From Lysinibacillus cavernae (GTDB taxonomy: Bacteria; Bacillota; Bacilli; Bacillales_A; Planococcaceae): a DNA stretch of 64,000 bases. Positions 27,647-36,509 of the stretch are shown here, in pieces. The stretch lies in the NCBI RefSeq assembly GCF_009724685.1, contig NZ_WMEF01000002.1:496001-560000 (forward strand). Reading direction: 5' to 3'. The notes under the pieces were generated by a model, which ran no database searches, had not been told where the DNA came from, and saw only the letters and a list, made by a program, of their open reading frames with translations. The stretch's first letter is position 1, and every line of letters begins with the position of its first letter. Position numbers and translations under genes: made by a program.

Positions 27647-28144
27647 ATGCAAGATGTAACCAAAATCTTTTTAGAACAACTCGACATGCATTGCCATAAG
27701 AATGATTGGTTTGCATCCATGGATCAGGCGCTTCATGAAGTCAACGCAGCTGAGGCAGCATGGACAAGTTCGGGAATCAGTAATTCGATTTGGCAAATTG
27801 TCAACCATTTGATATTTTGGAATGAAGACGTAATCCATCGAATTAAGGGCACGGAAAATCCGCATAAGGCAGAAGACAATGAAGAAACCTTTGGAAATCC
27901 GGGGGATCCAGAAGACGAAATTGAGTGGGCTCAGACAGTGCAGCGCCTCAATGAAGTCATGAATAAATTAAAAATGGTCATTGCGGACCTTGACGATGAA
28001 AAGTTAAAAGCCCCGTATGCAGCCAACAGGTCCTCTATTGAGTGTTTACTCAGCAATATCATGATGCACGATACGTATCACATCGGTCAAATTGTTCTGT
28101 TGCGAAAGTTGCAATCCTCTTGGGGTGGCGTTGATTGGTCATAA
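27647..28144 (+). CDS. DinB-fold protein
   Basis: A 165-residue four-helix-bundle protein of the DinB/YfiT superfamily, which includes bacillithiol-dependent transferases. The three metal-site positions are visible: the His in IVNHLIFWNE near residue 48 and the two His in MHDTYHIGQIVLLRK near residues 142-146. AAGGAG precedes the ATG. It stands alone; the thiol substrate is unknown. Confidence 0.88.
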   Translation: MQDVTKIFLEQLDMHCHKNDWFASMDQALHEVNAAEAAWTSSGISNSIWQIVNHLIFWNEDVIHRIKGTENPHKAEDNEETFGNPGDPEDEIEWAQTVQRLNEVMNKLKMVIADLDDEKLKAPYAANRSSIECLLSNIMMHDTYHIGQIVLLRKLQSSWGGVDWS

Positions 28145-28672
28145 AGCACCAAAATTCAGCGACCTTCCTCGCAAAGCTGTAGAAGCAGTATTGACTGTGT
28201 GAAGCCCTATTCATTCTCTCAGGTGAAGCGGGTGATTTTATGGCTAAACGGGTGAGTAAGTCAAATAAATTAGAACGTATTGCAGAGCGATCTTTCGTAT
28301 ATTTCATTGTTCAACAGTCGGACTTTTTCTTGAGTAAGAAGAAGACTTTTTGCTTGTACAAACACATTTAGGGATTGACTTTAATGAGGTGTAAAAAAAG
28401 ATTATGAAGTCCTGTACTTAAAGTATAGGGGGGCTTTACTTTAAAAAGCAAAAGGCAATAATCTGCAAGGTTATATTGGAAAGGGATTCTTGCCGTTAAA
28501 AGAATGGTTACTTGGAATAAAATTGTTTGTCAACTAACGGGTGTATTAAATTAGAGCAGGCGCTTCTTGTGCTAATGGTGTAGGTTAGTTGAAGAGCTGT
28601 TCATTTAGCAGCTACAAGTAACTCAAGCAAATGATGACTTACTCGGAAACAAATAAAGTAATAAAAGTATTA
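28145..28672. other. Non-coding or decayed stretch
   Basis: Only short frames occur, for example a 43-codon one at 28240-28371 without a ribosome binding site. I see no recognisable gene. Confidence 0.4.
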
Positions 28673-28703
28673 GACATCAGGGTTTCAACCTTGATGCCTT
28701 TTT
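28673..28703 (+). terminator. Rho-independent terminator
   Basis: CATCAGGGTT / AACCTTGATG hairpin followed by CCTTTTT. Confidence 0.7.
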
Positions 28704-28745
28704 AGATTGTTTTATTTTATCGTGGAATTATTCCAAAGCCACAAA

Positions 28746-29159
28746 TTATTCTGGTGGATATTTATACGTCTTTAGATGAGTATGGTTTATCAATTTCACC
28801 TCAGGTCCAGCAGATATTTCATAAGTCATTCGATCCTTCCCTACTGGAATATGATGACCGCCATCTGTTGGTTCAATTTCAAATGTAATTTGCATATTAA
28901 AGCCTCGAAAATGATTTCTTTTTGTTTCAATCAACTCAATTTTCCACGGAGTAACAAAGGGTGAAACATCCTTTAAAATATTCGGATTATAATAGCTTCT
29001 CAAATCCTTTTCAATATAAGGAGTAAGCATTAGCATGAGCATATCCTGTAATCTAAGCTCACTAGAGTCCTGAGCGTGTTCAGATAATGAAACAGTTCTT
29101 GTTTGAAAAGATGTAACTAGAGCAAGAGAGAGTATAAAAACGAGTAATATCCTTTTCAT
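28746..29159 (-). CDS. Secreted DUF3888-type protein
   Basis: A 137-residue exported protein with a signal peptide (KRILLVFILSLALVTS) and a C-terminal domain matching my recollection of DUF3888 proteins of Bacillus: LRLQDMLMLMLTPYIEKDL, WKIELIETKR and the final HTHLKTYKYP. Function unknown. AAAGAGGTG precedes the ATG on the minus strand. It stands alone. Confidence 0.75.
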   Translation of the reverse strand: MKRILLVFILSLALVTSFQTRTVSLSEHAQDSSELRLQDMLMLMLTPYIEKDLRSYYNPNILKDVSPFVTPWKIELIETKRNHFRGFNMQITFEIEPTDGGHHIPVGKDRMTYEISAGPEVKLINHTHLKTYKYPPE

Positions 29160-29280
29160 TTACCTAAATACACCTCTTTAAGGTCTTTACATAATTAATT
29201 GTATTATTTCCTTTATAAGATAAAGTATGTACTTATTGAAATAACGGAGGGCTTTAGTTAAACAAGAAATATGCTTATAA

Positions 29281-29354
29281 TTTCAACAATCGAGCGCCAT
29301 TCTGCAAAAAGAATTGTGCTTGTTCTTTCGGGTAAGTCCATTTAACTGAATAAA
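29281..29354 (+). repeat. Dispersed 75-bp palindromic repeat, copy 1
   Basis: Starts TTTCAACAATCGAGCGCC and ends GTCCATTTAACTGAATAAA, matching the termini of the family found through 47-62 kb, although its interior has diverged. It sits just before the flavoprotein relic. Confidence 0.75.
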
Positions 29355-29367
29355 ATATAATAATTAA

Positions 29368-29729
29368 ATTGGCCGTGGAGGTTGTGAAGAAAAGGATGCA
29401 TTGGCAGCACGTGGCGCTCTGGGTGTTCGAATTCACGAATTAGTAGATACAGGTAAGGTTGAAGTAATAACACCTTTCTATATTTCACAGGTGAAGAAAG
29501 ATGAGAACATCCATATTGTTGGTACTATAAATGGCGAACAAAAAGTATTAACAGGATTTGAAGAACTTATTGTCAATTCAGGAAATAGGCCCGACCTTAC
29601 GAACAAGTTCGTTCCATAACAGCTTATTTATCAGATGATGAAGAAGCCTCAAAACGTGTGGAATTGGAGTTACCTGAAACAGGAGTATGCGGTATAAATC
29701 TTGCCAATCCATCAAATTCATGTTGTTAG
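29368..29729 (+). pseudogene. Flavoprotein monooxygenase relic, arsenic-operon type
   Basis: The first frame gives GRGGCEEKDALAARGALG and HELVDTGKVEVITPF, typical of an internal segment of FAD/NAD(P)-binding oxidoreductases often found in ars operons. It continues to a NSGNRPDL motif. The reading then jumps frame near 29605 to PYEQVRSITAYLSDDEEA and the C-terminus LPETGVCG...SNSCC, ending at 29729. The N-terminal half is missing and there is at least one internal deletion with frameshift, so the gene is dead. Confidence 0.75.
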
Positions 29730-29743
29730 AAATTAAAAATTTG

Positions 29744-29773
29744 ACTGTTAGCGAAAGCTAACAGTTCTTTTAA
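29744..29773 (+). terminator. Rho-independent terminator
   Basis: ACTGTTAGC / GCTAACAGT hairpin with a GAAA loop followed by TCTTTT. Confidence 0.85.
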
Positions 29774-29793
29774 AATATAAAGGGGGAAATGGG

Positions 29794-30237
29794 ATGGACA
29801 ACCTTATTGTTCGTAAAATGGAAACGAGTGATTTAAACGAGGTATTAAAGATTTATAAAGAGGGAATCGGAACAGGGATGGCAACCTTGCGCGTTGTAGC
29901 AAAAGAACACAATAGAGTAGTTGGTTGGATCGGCATTTCCCCCGTCTCTACACGCACCGTTTATTCTGGAGTGGGAGAAGTTAGTGTTTATATATCAAAT
30001 GATAGTAAAGGAAAAGGTATTGCCTCAAAGCTATTTAAAATACTAATTGAAGAGAGTGAAAAGGCAAGTTTTTGGACACTCCAATCATCTATCTTTGCCA
30101 TCAATACATCAAGTATTCAATTACATAAAAAGATGGGATTTAGAGTTGTTGGTACGAGAGAAAAAATCGCTCAGTTACAGGGGCAATGGCATGATACCGT
30201 TATTATGGAAAAAAGGAGTGCAAATCAAAAAAAGTAA
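29794..30237 (+). CDS. GNAT acetyltransferase, PAT/ArsN-like, internally shortened
   Basis: A 147-residue GNAT protein resembling phosphinothricin/arsinothricin N-acetyltransferases: IYKEGIGTGMATL at the N-terminus, VVGWIGISPVS, VSVYISNDSKGKGIASKL (acetyl-CoA loop) and LHKKMGFRVVGTREK. Family members have some 20-25 more residues between MATL and VVGW; here ATL runs straight into RVVAKEHNRVVGW, so an in-frame deletion is likely. AAGGGGGAAA precedes the ATG. Its position directly after an ars-type flavoprotein relic supports an arsenic-island origin. Confidence 0.75.
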   Translation: MDNLIVRKMETSDLNEVLKIYKEGIGTGMATLRVVAKEHNRVVGWIGISPVSTRTVYSGVGEVSVYISNDSKGKGIASKLFKILIEESEKASFWTLQSSIFAINTSSIQLHKKMGFRVVGTREKIAQLQGQWHDTVIMEKRSANQKK

Positions 30238-30277
30238 ATAGGCATTGTGCTGTTGAAGCATCCATGCCTATTTTTGT
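30237..30277. terminator. Bidirectional terminator
   Basis: AATAGGCAT / ATGCCTATT stem followed by TTTG between convergent genes. Confidence 0.8.
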
Positions 30278-30292
30278 TTACCATCTGGGTAT

Positions 30293-30925
30293 TTAATTGA
30301 GTTTAATCACTTCAATATATCTATACATTCCACTTAACATAACTGGGTCATCTTTTATAATTTTGAGCCTTTGTTCATTTTGTTTAAACAAATCCTCAAA
30401 ACTTCGACCAATATCGGTTCCTAACATGCTTATAAACGGCCTTAATAGTTTTTTTGTTAATGTTATTTTTTGATTTTTAGGAGCAAATTTATCAAAGATG
30501 AGAACTCTTCCATCCTTTTTTAAAACTCTTATCATTTCTCCAAAACATTTATTGTCATCAGGAACGACCGAGAGAATTAAATTCGCTACAATATAGTCAA
30601 AAGATTCATCTTCAAAAGCCATTTTTTGAGCATCCATTTCTAAAAATTTGATAGTAGAGTGCTTGAATTTATTTATAGCCTTATTTAGCATATCAGGTGA
30701 ATAATCAATGGCAGTTATATCGTAATCAACGTAATCAATTAATTCTAAATCAGCGCCAGTACCAATACCTACATATAAGATTTTTTGTTTACTCTGAAAA
30801 GGTGCTTCTTGAAAAATCCTTTTTCTGGCCCTTAAAAAAATACCTGTATTAAAAAATTTATCGTAGAAGGAAGAGCCAATTTTGTAAATAATCTTGTTCC
30901 ACGTATTATTCAATATGTCCTCCAA
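30293..30925 (-). CDS. Class I SAM-dependent methyltransferase
   Basis: A 210-residue methyltransferase with motif I YVGIGTGADLELI near residue 51, motif II acidic residue in ITAIDYSPDML, and FDYIVANLILSVVPD. The substrate is unknown; it resembles the UbiE/phospholipid methyltransferase group. The start is TTG at 30925 or a TTG at 30913 that has GGAGG in front. It is the last gene of the bdbD-bdbC-ccdA unit, 32 bases after ccdA. Part of its 5' half is duplicated at 20.7 kb. Confidence 0.85.
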   Translation of the reverse strand: MEDILNNTWNKIIYKIGSSFYDKFFNTGIFLRARKRIFQEAPFQSKQKILYVGIGTGADLELIDYVDYDITAIDYSPDMLNKAINKFKHSTIKFLEMDAQKMAFEDESFDYIVANLILSVVPDDNKCFGEMIRVLKKDGRVLIFDKFAPKNQKITLTKKLLRPFISMLGTDIGRSFEDLFKQNEQRLKIIKDDPVMLSGMYRYIEVIKLN

Positions 30926-30957
30926 CCTTTCAACAGAACATTAAAGCATATGAACCC

Positions 30958-31668
30958 CTAAAATCCTGTGAACCCTCCGAAAATAGGCGTAACCCATGCA
31001 ATAATTTTTGTCATCATGTCAAAGTATAATAAAATCCCCATTAAAATCATGATCCAACCGCCAATAATCATAAATTGATGACTTCTTTTTTGGAAAAAAC
31101 GTAATTTGCCAATAAATAGGGACATCATAAGAAATGGGATTGAAAAACCAAGTACATAAATGAGCATATATAATAAGCCTTTATCGGGGTTTGTTAGCCC
31201 TAAAGCCATTACACCAGCTAAGATTGGACCTGTACAAGGTGTCCAGCCGGCAGCGAAACCTATTCCTATTAATATCGAACCTATATAGCCACTAGGCCTA
31301 TTTTTAAACTGATATTTCTTTTCAGAGAGTAGAAAATTTAATTTAAGGATACCTACGCTTAGTAGACCAAAGAAAACCATAATGATGGCACCGATTTGTC
31401 TTAATAAATCTTTATATTGTATAAAGAATGTCCCTATAAACGAAGTAGAGAGACCAAGTGCTATAAAAATGATGGAAAAACCAAGTAAAAATAATAATGT
31501 ATTTTTTATGGCATGGCGGCTTAACATCCCTTTGTTTTCTTTTAATTCATTTAAAGATACACCCGTTATATACGAAAGAAACACTGGATATAAAGGTAAT
31601 GAGCAAGGAGATAAGAAGGATAATAATCCTGCTCCGAAGACTAGTAATAAATTAATCTCGTTTTGCAA
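30958..31668 (-). CDS. ccdA: CcdA/DsbD-type thiol-disulfide membrane transporter
   Basis: A 236-residue membrane protein with six hydrophobic segments. The two redox cysteines are in FLSPCSLPLYP near residue 22 and GWTPCTGPIL near residue 143. CcdA carries electrons from cytoplasmic thioredoxin to extracytoplasmic thiol proteins. Transcribed in the bdbD-bdbC-ccdA order with almost no gaps, it should balance the oxidising BdbCD pair. Confidence 0.92.
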   Translation of the reverse strand: MQNEINLLLVFGAGLLSFLSPCSLPLYPVFLSYITGVSLNELKENKGMLSRHAIKNTLLFLLGFSIIFIALGLSTSFIGTFFIQYKDLLRQIGAIIMVFFGLLSVGILKLNFLLSEKKYQFKNRPSGYIGSILIGIGFAAGWTPCTGPILAGVMALGLTNPDKGLLYMLIYVLGFSIPFLMMSLFIGKLRFFQKRSHQFMIIGGWIMILMGILLYFDMMTKIIAWVTPIFGGFTGF

Positions 31669-31671
31669 AGA

Positions 31672-32115
31672 TTACGCCACCTTTCGTTTGGCTCTTGATA
31701 TAGCTATCATACTAATTGATATGAGTGTAAAGGCTGTTAATGCTAGGAAGGGAATTGTTACAAACCCAAACCAATTAATATATTGGATATTACAAGGTAC
31801 ACCACTTACACAAGGTTTAAATCCACCAAATCCAGGGATTTTCTGTTCAAGATAGTGAATAAGAGATATACAGCCTCCCATAATGGAAAGAGGTAAAACA
31901 AATTTTCTCACTGTTACATCACGTTGAAACATCGCAATTCCTAGAATAAAAACAAGTGGATACATGAAAATTCTTTGATACCAACACTTTTCACAAGGGA
32001 TAAATTCTCGAATTTCACTAAAATATAAGCTGCCAAAAGTAGCAACTAATGAGACTAGCCAAGCAAAGTAAAGTAGATAAATGTCTTTGGAAGTTCCCTT
32101 CATCACTTTATTCAT
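31672..32115 (-). CDS. bdbC: Disulfide bond formation protein, DsbB type
   Basis: About 147 residues with four membrane segments. Both redox pairs of BdbC are visible: CEKC (in PCEKCWYQRIFMYP) and CVSGVPC. It reoxidises BdbD and passes electrons to quinone. The frame is open to a GTG at 32124; I prefer the ATG at 32115, which overlaps the end of bdbD, as is usual for this pair. The gap to ccdA is three bases. Confidence 0.92.
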   Translation of the reverse strand: MNKVMKGTSKDIYLLYFAWLVSLVATFGSLYFSEIREFIPCEKCWYQRIFMYPLVFILGIAMFQRDVTVRKFVLPLSIMGGCISLIHYLEQKIPGFGGFKPCVSGVPCNIQYINWFGFVTIPFLALTAFTLISISMIAISRAKRKVA

Positions 32116-32791
32116 TTGCAGCACTCAATTCTTCTTTTATTATTTTTTGAATTTCTTCATAATCAAATGGATCACTAATTTTTTTATCACCAATGATAAT
32201 TGTTGGTGTTACACCGACTCCGTGCTTTTTATATAAAGCAGTATCTGTTTCCACTTGTGGCATTGTCAGTTCTTGTTCCAAGTCTTGTGTTAATTTTTCA
32301 GGGGATATGGATGGAATAGTGCTTGTAAGTTCTAATAACTTTTCTGTTGTTACCCATAATTCATCATGTTTTGCTGTTTCTGGTTGAGAGGAGAAGAGCG
32401 TCTTATGGAACTCCCAATATGCACTTGGGTCTTGTTGATAAACAGATTCTGCAGCCAAAGCCGCTAAGATAGATTCTTGACCATGGAATGGAACATTAAC
32501 ATAGGCAAAATTCACTTCTCCACTATCAATATAATCTTCTACTAGTCTAGGAAATACTGTATCTCCCCAAGCTTTACACGCAGGACATTTGAAATCACCG
32601 AACTCAACGATTGTAACAGGAGCAGTTGATTCCCCGAATAGAGGTTGATCTTCTATGGAAGGTGGTCCTGTAGGGGCTTTCTCCGTAACTGGTTCATCCT
32701 TTTGATTTAATACAACGATTAAAGCAACGAATACAAAGATAAGTAGCGTGAGGATAACAGCGAGTTTAGCGCCAATATTTTTCTTTTTCAT
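32108..32791 (-). CDS. bdbD: Membrane-anchored thiol oxidase, DsbA type
   Basis: A 227-residue protein with an N-terminal membrane anchor (AVILTLLIFVFVALIVVL) and a thioredoxin-fold domain. The active site CPAC is in FGDFKCPACKAW near residue 75 and the cis-Pro loop is GVTPTIII. It introduces disulfides into exported proteins with BdbC. First gene of the operon, divergent from the metal regulator at 33080. Confidence 0.93.
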   Translation of the reverse strand: MKKKNIGAKLAVILTLLIFVFVALIVVLNQKDEPVTEKAPTGPPSIEDQPLFGESTAPVTIVEFGDFKCPACKAWGDTVFPRLVEDYIDSGEVNFAYVNVPFHGQESILAALAAESVYQQDPSAYWEFHKTLFSSQPETAKHDELWVTTEKLLELTSTIPSISPEKLTQDLEQELTMPQVETDTALYKKHGVGVTPTIIIGDKKISDPFDYEEIQKIIKEELSAANE

Positions 32792-32968
32792 TATTAATAA
32801 CCTCGTTTTTTAGATTTTCTCAAATTTAATGGTATGTTTCTGTAGTCACTTTATCATTCATATGATCTTGAATCTGCAATTGATGTATGCGCTTCCACAT
32901 AACATCTTAATGCATTAATAAGAGTATTTTTATCATACTGACCTCCAATAAATTCATTTTTAAAGATT

Positions 32969-33063
32969 TTGACAGACATATTAGATAGTGCTAATATGAT
33001 TGACACACATATTAGTAATATCGAATATGATAATAACAAAACATATTAGCAAAGTCTAATGTG
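32969..33063 (+). promoter_or_regulatory. Tandem metal-responsive promoter with three dyads
   Basis: TTGACA at 32969 and TAATAT at 32992 are 17 bases apart and enclose the perfect dyad CATATTAG-N6-CTAATATG (32977-32998). A second TTGACA at 33000 with GAATAT at 33023 encloses CATATTAG/AATATG. A third dyad, ACATATTAGC / CTAATGTG-like, spans 33041-33063. These should be ArsR/SmtB-family operators for the gene at 33080 and perhaps for the divergent bdb operon. Confidence 0.8.
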
Positions 33064-33079
33064 AATTGGAGGAGATTTT

Positions 33080-33400
33080 GTGACAGACAATTCTTTTGAT
33101 TTAAAAATTAAATTAATTCATGGATTTTCCAATAAGGTAAGACTTCAAATTTTAGAGTGTATTAAAGAGAAGGAAAAGACAGTATCTCAGATTGTTGATG
33201 AATTAAAGGGCAATCAGTCAAACATCTCACAACACTTAGCCTGTTTAAAAGGTTGTGGTATTATTGTTGGCCGTAATGAAGGTAAGTATTGCTACTATAG
33301 TTTGAGAAATGAGCGTATTCGCGATCTTCTTGAAATGTTTGATACTGTTTTAGAAGATGTTCACTCTGATGTTTCATGCTGTGCAAATCATATAGACTAG
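33080..33400 (+). CDS. ArsR/SmtB-family metal sensor, CmtR-like
   Basis: A 106-residue winged-helix repressor. The recognition helix is near NQSNISQHLACLKGCG. Cys55 and Cys59 sit in that helix, and Cys100/Cys101 are near the C-terminus. This spacing equals the Cys57/Cys61/Cys102 cadmium/lead site of mycobacterial CmtR. The CadC-type ELCVCD motif is absent. GTG start with TTGGAGGAG before it. Ten bases separate it from the P-type ATPase gene, so it should repress the efflux pump until Cd(II), Pb(II) or Zn(II) binds. Confidence 0.88.
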   Translation: MTDNSFDLKIKLIHGFSNKVRLQILECIKEKEKTVSQIVDELKGNQSNISQHLACLKGCGIIVGRNEGKYCYYSLRNERIRDLLEMFDTVLEDVHSDVSCCANHID

Positions 33401-33410
33401 AGGGATTGAG

Positions 33411-36023
33411 ATGGCAGATAAATGTTGTAGTTCAAATAGTCATGATGATAAAGATGAACAGGTAAGTAAGAGCTGTTGTGATTCAAATCATGATAATGAT
33501 AAAGGGGAGCAGGCAAGTAAGAGCTGCTGTGATTCAACAAATCATAATGCCGATGATGAGCAACTAGGTAAGGGTTGTTGTTCTTCAACGACAATATCAA
33601 AAACTGCTAATAACAGTAACAGCACATGTTGTAGTGGGGGATCAAAACAGACATTTATCCCACTCGAAGATATTTCAGCAAATCATATCAACTCAAATAA
33701 AAAAGAACCTGTTAAATTTCAAATGTCGTATCGGATTTTCGGAATGGATTGTGCAGCGTGTGCAAAAACCATAGAAAAAGGGTTAGTTACTCTCCCTGAA
33801 ATTAGTACAGTTCAAGTAAATTTCAGTACTGCAAAAATGCAGGTAAGTGCTGATTCTTCACAAGCATTATTGCCTATTGAACGAACTGTAAAAAAATTAG
33901 GATTTACTGCAGAACCCATCCAACAAAATAATCATCTAAAAACGTATGATGTTGTTGGCATGGATTGCAGTAGTTGTGCGAAAAGTATTGAAAAACACTT
34001 AATGAGTTTACCAACGGTTTCAACAGCTATCGTCAATTTTTCTATAGGAAAAATGAAGGTTGAACACGTAGGCACTTCAGATGAAATCATTTCAGAAGTC
34101 TCAAAGATTGGTTTCCAAGCTTCTCTTGTAGAAAATAGGATGTCATCGAAATCGAAACAAAAGCAATCGAAAACTGAAAACAAGATCATCATCTTTTCAG
34201 GAATTTTAATAGCATTAGGATTCATCGGATCCTATATGGCTCTCCCAGAATGGCTAAGTAATCTTTTTTATGGAATAGCTATGGTCGTTAGTGGATATAA
34301 GCCTGTCCGAAGTGCATTTTATGCAATTAAGAGCAGATCTCTAGATATGAATGTTTTGATGTCAGGTGCAGCTATAGGGGCTGTATTAATTGGGGAATGG
34401 CTTGAAGGAGCAACGGTTGTTTGGTTGTTTGCTATAGGAAATTACCTACAAACCAAATCAATCGAACGCACGAGAGATTCAATTTCAAATTTAATGGACT
34501 TAGCTCCACCAGAAGCTTGGGTTAAAGTAGGTACATCTATTGAAAAGAAACCTGTTGAGGAAATTGTACTTGGTCAAATTATCGTAATTAAACCAGGAGA
34601 AAAAATCCCATTAGATGGTGAAATTCTGGTAGGCGAATCAAGTATTAATCAAGCCCCAATAACGGGTGAATCTATACCAGTAGATAAGCAAATTGGTGAT
34701 ATTGTTTATGCAGGTACTATTAATGAACATGGTACATTGGAAGTAAAAGTAACAAAACTAGTTGCAGATACTACTATCGCTAAAATTATTCATCTAGTAG
34801 AAGAAGCACAAGAAAAAAAAGCACCGACAGAAGCATTTGTTGATAAATTTGCAAGCATCTATACACCTATAGTATTTATCTCTGCATTAGCATTGATTAT
34901 TATTCCACCTTTATTTGGCTTTGGAACAGCTGGCGAGTGGTTTTATAAAGGTCTTGAACTTTTAGTAGTCGCTTGCCCTTGCGCATTAGTTATATCTACA
35001 CCAGTAGCCATAGTCTCAGCTATCGGGAATGCGGCGAAAAATGGCGTTCTCATCAAAGGCGGCACATTCCTTGAGATTGCTGGGAAGATTGATGCCGTTG
35101 CATTTGATAAAACAGGAACATTAACAGAAGGAAAACCGACAGTATCGGATGTTCAAGTGGAAGAGATTTCTGAAGTGGAATTATTATCTATAGCACTAAC
35201 ATTAGAGGAATATTCCACTCATCCTATTGCTAAAGCCATTACAAATTACGTAGTGGAGCACAATATTGAGAAAAAAATAGGTACTGATTTCAAAAATATT
35301 GTAGGAAAGGGCGTTCAAGCAAAAATTGGAGAGTCGATTTACTATGCTGGAAATGTGAAGTTGTTTGAGGAGCTAGGTGTTCCTTTAACTATGCTGAATG
35401 AAAAAATCAATGAAATTCAAAATAACGGCAAAACAGTTGTCTTAATCGGTACTGAAAAACAGATGTTAGGCTTAATTTCAGTATCAGATAAGATTCGATC
35501 TTCCACTGTTTCAACCTTAAATTTATTGAAGCAAAACAATGTTAATCAAACTGTAATGTTAACTGGCGATAATGATGGTGCTGCTAAGATGATCGCTTCT
35601 GAAGCAAATGTTGGACGTTACTTTGCAAATCTATTACCGGAAGATAAAGTGAAGGCCATTCAGAAGCTTCAAAATGAAGGCTACACAGTTGCAATGGTAG
35701 GAGACGGTATAAATGATGCCCCGGCTCTTGCAACAGCAAATTTAGGCATCGCAATGGGTGGTGCGGGTACTGATACAGCCATGGAAACGGCAGATATTGT
35801 ATTAATGGCTGATAACCTTGATAAACTACCACATACGATCAAACTAAGTAAAAAAGCTTTAATGATTATTAAACAAAATATTATCTTTTCAATTATTATT
35901 AAGGTTATTGCGCTAGTGATGATTTTCCCTGGATGGCTTACGCTATGGCTAGCAGTTTTAAGTGATACAGGGGCTGCTTTAATTGTTATTCTAAACTCGC
36001 TTCGTTTACTTAGAACAAAGTAA
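33411..36023 (+). CDS. cadA: Cd/Zn/Pb-type heavy-metal P1B-ATPase
   Basis: An 870-residue efflux ATPase. Residues 1-76 are a Cys-rich tail with CC pairs at 5, 22, 39, 56 and 73, an exact 17-residue period with His/Asp-rich linkers. Two HMA domains follow (GMDCAAC near 111, GMDCSSC near 182). Then come the membrane domain with CPC near 521 (VVACPCALVIS), the actuator TGES, the phosphorylated Asp in DKTGT near 565, and GDGINDAPAL near 763. The CPC motif plus the CmtR-like neighbour favour Cd, Pb or Zn over Cu. It is transcribed with the sensor gene. Confidence 0.95.
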   Translation: MADKCCSSNSHDDKDEQVSKSCCDSNHDNDKGEQASKSCCDSTNHNADDEQLGKGCCSSTTISKTANNSNSTCCSGGSKQTFIPLEDISANHINSNKKEPVKFQMSYRIFGMDCAACAKTIEKGLVTLPEISTVQVNFSTAKMQVSADSSQALLPIERTVKKLGFTAEPIQQNNHLKTYDVVGMDCSSCAKSIEKHLMSLPTVSTAIVNFSIGKMKVEHVGTSDEIISEVSKIGFQASLVENRMSSKSKQKQSKTENKIIIFSGILIALGFIGSYMALPEWLSNLFYGIAMVVSGYKPVRSAFYAIKSRSLDMNVLMSGAAIGAVLIGEWLEGATVVWLFAIGNYLQTKSIERTRDSISNLMDLAPPEAWVKVGTSIEKKPVEEIVLGQIIVIKPGEKIPLDGEILVGESSINQAPITGESIPVDKQIGDIVYAGTINEHGTLEVKVTKLVADTTIAKIIHLVEEAQEKKAPTEAFVDKFASIYTPIVFISALALIIIPPLFGFGTAGEWFYKGLELLVVACPCALVISTPVAIVSAIGNAAKNGVLIKGGTFLEIAGKIDAVAFDKTGTLTEGKPTVSDVQVEEISEVELLSIALTLEEYSTHPIAKAITNYVVEHNIEKKIGTDFKNIVGKGVQAKIGESIYYAGNVKLFEELGVPLTMLNEKINEIQNNGKTVVLIGTEKQMLGLISVSDKIRSSTVSTLNLLKQNNVNQTVMLTGDNDGAAKMIASEANVGRYFANLLPEDKVKAIQKLQNEGYTVAMVGDGINDAPALATANLGIAMGGAGTDTAMETADIVLMADNLDKLPHTIKLSKKALMIIKQNIIFSIIIKVIALVMIFPGWLTLWLAVLSDTGAALIVILNSLRLLRTK

Positions 36024-36315
36024 AATGAGATTATAACAGACCAAAAATTATATATGATAAAATAAAAAAATCTGTTATTTATGGATTATACGATAAGATT
36101 TTAATTAGATTAGAAAAATTTCTTTACAGAACAAAATTGTTTCGAAAAACTGTGTCGAGTTCTACAATCTTAATGATATTAAAGACACCAAAGTTTAAAT
36201 TATTACTATAACATGGGTCTAAAAGATCTTGCCCATATGCAAAAGACATTATGGGAATTGTGTAAAAGGATATTAAAGTGAGGATTAAAGATTAGCTTAA
36301 TAGAGGGATTTTAAC
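36024..36315. other. Non-coding stretch after cadA
   Basis: AT-rich, no gene or clear regulatory site recognised. Confidence 0.4.
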
Positions 36316-36374
36316 AAAGAAGTCCTAACTTTTATGTACTAAAATTTGGACAATAAAGTTAGGACTTTCTTTAC
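36316..36374 (+). terminator. Terminator-like hairpin
   Basis: AAGTCCTAACTTT / AAAGTTAGGACTTT stem with a 22-base loop, followed by CTTT. Confidence 0.65.
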
Positions 36375-36509
36375 TATAAGTCATGAAGGTAAAAATTGTT
36401 TCTCTATTTTTATGAAAAATATATTTAAAACAAATTTATGAACATTCATTTTTGCTATTATTTACATCTTCAGTTGTAATTTTTAATTGTTTATAGCAAA
36501 GTTAAAATA

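Noticed and set aside
28240..28371. A 43-codon frame starting ATGGCTAAACGG
   Set aside because: There is no ribosome binding site, and the residues do not resemble a known protein.
33397..33600. A Tyr/His-rich minus-strand frame opposite the start of cadA
   Set aside because: It is the complement of the 51-base Cys repeat, which creates a repetitive antisense frame by itself.
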